Assembly (NCBI GenBank): GCA_008360975.2
Contig: CM039196.1
Coordinates: 11,140,263 to 11,204,262, forward strand
Origin: Lichenostomus cassidix
Lineage: Eukaryota > Chordata > Aves > Passeriformes > Meliphagidae
Length of the DNA: 64,000 nucleotides
Direction: 5' to 3'
Shown one piece after another: positions 59,544-64,000 of this stretch (the stretch's first letter is position 1; every line of letters starts with the position of its first letter). The position numbers and the translations under genes were made by a program. Below the pieces are notes generated by a model that saw only the letters and a list, made by a program, of their open reading frames with translations, did no database searches and was not told where the DNA came from.

Positions 59544-62500
59544 ATCATAACTATCCATTAGGCTTTGATCTGGTTAATGTTTGTCCAAATATGGCCCCAC
59601 AACGGGAAAGCAATGAACCATTATTAAAAGAAGGAAGAACAGCTGGAATTATTTTAGTGTACAACTACATGCACAAACACACAGCAAGTAACAGATTGAA
59701 AAGCTGTTCTTGTTATTCCTCGAATTATTCTCCTCTCATCCCCTTAGTTACAAAACTATTAATTAGGGTCTTATTTTTGTTCCACCCCCTTCCCCTTAAT
59801 GTACTCAGTGCTCATCCAATTTACACACAGAGTTTATCTTGGCAAAAAAAGAAAGGGAAGGAGAAGAATCTCTGCACAGGGGTGGAGGGGGGAGAGGTGT
59901 TTGTTTGAGGGGAGTCACCAAAGTCATCACTCAGTCACTGTACGAGAGAAGAAGGAGAAAGACTAAGGAGGGCTTAACTCTTCATGCTATTTATACACCA
60001 CAGACATGTTTGTGTGTAACTGAAAGGTAATTGAGTACTTGCCTCTTCTTCACTCACACAATCTATTCTGTTCATTTCTTGACAAAAAAAAGGCCAGCCT
60101 ATTCTAGTCTAGTTTCTTGAAAAGCAGGTTCATTGCCAAAATATGTAGAAAGAAGGCAAAATTAGAACGAACTGATTCTACCCATGACAACAAGCTAAAG
60201 CTAGCACAGGGTCCATGCTCAGTGAAGATGGTGACTATTCCTTCTTCTGACCTGAACATTCCCTACTGTACCCGAGGTCACACAAGTCTCCCAGGGCATC
60301 ATTTGCCTCTGGGCTGTTCAGGATGAGTTGGGGTCACCCAGCACTGCACACCCCATCTCTTGCAGGCCAGCACTGGCTAAGAGAGGAGTCAGATCCACAT
60401 TCAAGTACAAGGGCAGCCCCAGCACTTCCAGCTGATGGACTGAAGCAGAATTGACACTTTATTTTCTAAATCTTCCTGAGCTCTCCCTCTGATGACAGGG
60501 CTTGAGGACTTCACCTTTTCCATTGCAAAGAGACTGTGTGTTCTGTTTGGACAGCAGAGGTTTAAGAGATAAGCAAACAGACTTTGTGGTATGTTCTGAT
60601 TAGAAAACACAAGTAAAAAGGCTCTCTTGATCTGCCTGATTAGGCCATTATAAATAAGACAATCTGTTTCCAAACTAGTCTTCCATTCATTTACAGCTGA
60701 TAAAAAGCAGTTTTGCAGAGGTGCAGAGGACTGGCCATTTCTCCTGACATCAGTGAGGGCTGTGTGGCTGTGAGCACCCACATGTGGGGATGTGTACTCG
60801 GCCCCCCAACATGCTCCTTTTTCTCATGGAGCCTCCCAACGCTTCTCCAGCTCAAGGAAACATAAATATCAAAGGCAAGGTTAGAGCTGGTGTGACTAAA
60901 GGAGCCGCTGGCCCTCAGTCTGGCATGGACAGGAGGCACCACCCTGCCCGTTTCCTGTTTTCCACTGGAAGCAGAGCAAGGAACTGCGGTCCCCTTGCCC
61001 AAATGCCATCCCAGCAGCCACGCTTCAAAGGCACTGCCCTTTGAAGGGATGGGAACATCAGCCCAGGCACATTGGGGCCATCCTGCTGGGAACAAGGCCA
61101 GGAGGGACACAGGGGTTTCCCAAAGCTCAGGACCTGTGGCCAGCACTCTGGGGTGGGGCTGATGGAACTGCAGTGGTCTCCTAATGCTCTGGTGACCAGT
61201 GGAGGGAAGCTGGGCCCTGGCAGCTGTAAAAGCAGCACAGCACCTCCTGTTTCCCACACTTTGAGTCCCATTACCAGACTGGGGAGCAGCAGCATGTGTA
61301 GCGCCTCTGGAAAAGCTTCCAAAGCCAGAGGTACAAAGGGCTAAACATCCATGTTATCTCACTGAAAGTTTGGATCCTGTCTCACCCTTCCAGGCACTGC
61401 TGGCAGAGCAGACACCAAACCATTCCATGATCTATCCAGCCTGCACTGGAGGGAAAACAGCCCTTGGGACTGCTGGGTTTGCCACAGCTCTGGCTAAAGC
61501 AGATGCAAAGACTACCAGTCATTTCCAGAGGAACACAATGCATTTCCTTATGGATCAATCCCACATCTGAGTTTCACTTAACTCAGTCTAATCTGATTCA
61601 TTTTCTGTCACAGGTTTTGGTAAAAAAAATATTTTCCCATTCAGATTAAGAATTCTCATTTGCAAAACAAAACAATAAAACAAATTGGAAAATCCTCTTC
61701 CTCTTTTCTAACACTAAGGTTTATTCTAGCAACGTATTTTTAGACCCCTGACATGTATATAAAAATATATGTTCCCAGAGGAATTTCATACCACTGTGCA
61801 ATGGGAACTTGTTAGAGTATTTACTACTGACACACCCAGATTTATTGTTTCCCATGCTTGTCTATAGTTTATTTTTTGATGTAAAAAGAAAACAACCAAA
61901 ACAAACCCATAAAAATAAAAAGGCAGGTATTTGTACGTCTGGCTAAAAATAATGGCTTTTTTTTAAGCTGTGCACTGATGTAAGATTTATCTTCTCTGTG
62001 TACAGTTTTTAGGCCAAACCCTCTTCTTTTTATGGAGACCTGATAAAAATCAAGATATGCCAGTATTTTTAAAACAATACATTTCTAGCTCCTTTTTGCG
62101 CTGCTGAAAACTTAGCGTGCATAGAAAATGAAGAATTTTCCCACAGAAATATTCAGGATTCTCAAACCCACAAGATCTGATTACATCTGGACAGCTCTGA
62201 AGACCTTGATAAAAGATTTATATATGAAAGTCCAAAGTTTTTGGCATCTGTTCTGCCCTCCTACAAGTATTTTCAAAATTTGACTCCCAATTTAGAGGGC
62301 TGAGTACATATAAAGGAAAAACTGCAGTTTTAACTGAAAACTTGGTAACAAATCCAATTTCAAAGGGAAAAATGGACAAACATTTTGGAGGAAACACATA
62401 CCAAGATGTTGTCTCAGATCTTGATCAGATTTAGCAAGAGGGGATGGGCAGATGGATGAAAGAAGGGAAGAAAGAGAACAAGGAAGGTAGGAACTCACCA

Positions 62501-63684
62501 TGGACATGAGGCTAAAACTAAGGCATGCTGCAAATCAGCCTTTTGCTATCTGTAAAAATACCAGTGTGTAGCTTCTCTGCAAACCACACCCTTCATTCAT
62601 TTGAACCCTTTTCCACATAGAGGGAATGTTCTCTGTAACCCTGATTACCCCTTAAAGCCTTTGGAACAAAGAACTGGAGGTGCTCGGCTCCCCATCTGCT
62701 TTACCTTCATACCAATATTCCTGATTATATCTGTGAGTAGGGAGAGCTTCTTTCTAGGAAGCACAAATTCCATAAGCAAGATCTTAATTCAAAGGGAATC
62801 TGGCACCCTACTGAATGTCTCCTCCTGGCCAGGGCATCAGGTCAAGTACTGCAAGCTGTGATAATGAGGCTTGATTCTGACAATTCTGACCAGTAGCTGT
62901 TGTCATCCTGACTGCTTCTAAACCATCAAGAAGACACTGAATGACTTAGGCAGGGTTTATTTTTGGTATACAAATGTAAGGGAAAATGAAATTCAATGTC
63001 ACAGTGTCTGCCCCAGTCTCCAAGGAAATGTGATTTCAGAAGCACATGAAGAATCTCCCCAGCCCAGAGCATGCCTTCTCTTACCAGATTTCCATTTCCC
63101 AGTCACTCAGGTAGGAATTTTCTGGCTTTTATTTTCTTTCTTTCTTTTTTTTCAGTCCAGAACCCTTAAAATTCCACCTTTCCTACTAAAGGCTTTCTGC
63201 CCTGAGGGAAAATCCTGTCCTGACTTGACGTGTCCATCACATCTCAGTAAGTGAATACTGACAACAAGCAGCTGCCTCTGATGTCCCAGCAGAGGGGACA
63301 GAAGAACAGTGAGGAGTAGGAGACACACCAGAGTGGGAATACTGACTGCAGCCCTTTTCCTCTGGCCCCCAGCATGTAAATCACGAGAACATGCCCTCAT
63401 TTCAGATCTGTTACACCCTCTTTCCATCCCTCTCCAACACTCCCAAGCAGTGCCAGTAGGAACCAGCAGAGCTGTCACTGCCAGCCTCCAGGAGGGATGA
63501 GCTTCCAAAGGCTCCAAGCCTGGGAGGCTTTTAAAAGTAGCACACAGTATTCTGTCAGAAAGAGTCAAATGAGACAGCCTGGGCTAAGCTGGAGTGGTGT
63601 GTAAGACACCAGCAGGTCTGAGAAGGAATAAGCCAGAAGAGGAGAAACCCATGGCATTAAGGCCTTAAACTGGACCAGTTTAAA
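59544..63684. other. Unannotated unique sequence, no gene recognised
   Basis: No gene recognised. 60780-61330 is GC-rich and gives long chance open frames on both strands (up to 188 codons on the minus strand at 60691-61257). 61600-62350 is AT-rich, with TATATAAAAATATATG near 61756. A CTTT microsatellite lies at about 63133-63152. The 59840-59960 stretch is purine-rich. Confidence 0.45.
63128..63152 (+). repeat. CTTT/T-rich microsatellite
   Basis: A short run of TTTC units (TTTTCTTTCTTTCTTTTTTT) followed by a T run and CAG. Confidence 0.8.
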
Positions 63685-63800
63685 GTGCTGACCAATTTCA
63701 GCTCTGTCACACAACCCTTGTGACATCAAGCCCACAACTGGCTGTTCTTCAGGCTTCATATCTGTGAAATGGCAGCAAGAATCTTACTTTTCTCTTATTA
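63685..63800 (+). mobile_element. MIR-like SINE remnant
   Basis: The order CAGCTCTGTCACACAACCCT, TGTGACATCAAGC, CAGGCTTCATATCTGTGAAA and TGGCAGCAAGAATCTTAC tracks the forward MIR core ('ggctctgccact...gtgacc...gggcaag...cctcagtttcctcatctgtaaaatggg.ataataatacct'). About 115 bases, well decayed. Position and order are convincing, identity is not high. Confidence 0.6.
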
Positions 63801-64000
63801 AAATGAGGCCATCACTCATTCTAGTGCACAAAACGGGGACTTGGTATTAGTTATGGCTTCTAGTTGCTATTGTAATAACTTCATTTTGTGGTGTGATTTA
63901 AGCCAATGAAGAGACATTTGCCCACACTTACCCCAGGTTTATATGGGCAGCTGATGGCTGAAATTCAGAGAGCTTTCCACAGCTAAGAATAGCCTCTGAC
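63801..64000. other. Unannotated unique sequence to window end
   Basis: No gene or repeat recognised in the last 200 bases. Confidence 0.5.

Noticed and set aside
60691..61257. 188-codon minus-strand open frame
   Set aside because: No domain, biased composition, and competing open frames on the opposite strand over the same GC-rich stretch.
1..64000. CRISPR arrays, operons, rRNA, tRNA and bacterial or phage features
   Set aside because: No regularly spaced repeats, no tRNA box A/B pair in a foldable context, no rRNA core strings and no dense coding.

Overview
This 64 kb window looks like non-coding nuclear DNA from a bird, most likely a neoavian and possibly a passerine. The main evidence is a set of CR1 retrotransposon 3' ends in both orientations with avian-type tails (near 3974, 17567, 28030, 30028, 33735, 38176, 52100 and 56936). 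I also see a few very old MIR-type SINE remnants, at least two copies of an inverted-repeat element starting or ending in GGGCCCTGATCC or GCTTTGCTGAATC, moderate GC, general CpG depletion and low repeat density. Recognisable repeats cover only about 3 kb, roughly 4-5% by my count, which fits a bird and not a mammal. Species and chromosome cannot be settled from the sequence alone.

I recognise no protein-coding gene, rRNA or tRNA. The longest open frames (about 238, 222, 188 and 177 codons) lack recognisable domains, and two of them are explained by CR1 fragments. All open frames are of the length and distribution expected by chance. The window is best described as intergenic or as part of a very large intron. 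Single short exons cannot be excluded by eye.

Layout: 1-4 kb is featureless and ends in a CR1. 4.4-17.5 kb is repeat-poor and holds several compact blocks that look like conserved regulatory DNA (about 7.0-7.4, 8.4, 13.4-13.55, 14.05-14.25 and 15.2-15.45 kb). A CR1 sits at 17.6 kb. 18-27.5 kb is unique sequence with a notable block at 20.7-21.2 kb carrying a perfect inverted pair of SOX-type sites. 27.5-34 kb holds an AT-rich block, three CR1 pieces and the larger inverted-repeat element. 34-41 kb has a small tandem repeat, a homeodomain-site-rich block at 37.4-37.55 kb, a CR1, a MIR-like remnant and another compact block at 40.8 kb. 41-51.7 kb is mostly featureless. 51.7-57.4 kb has a CR1, the clearest MIR, an old LINE-tail remnant, a CpG-dense orphan block at 56.0-56.46 kb and a CR1. 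57.4-64 kb is unique sequence with a second inverted-repeat element and a final MIR-like fragment.

No genes can be shown to work together. The most plausible biological content is cis-regulatory, possibly the gene-poor surroundings of a developmental regulator. That is inferred from motif clustering and general appearance, not from measured conservation. I did not find an undescribed system. The items most worth checking are the CpG-dense block, the paired SOX-site block, the homeodomain-site clusters and the unnamed inverted-repeat family.
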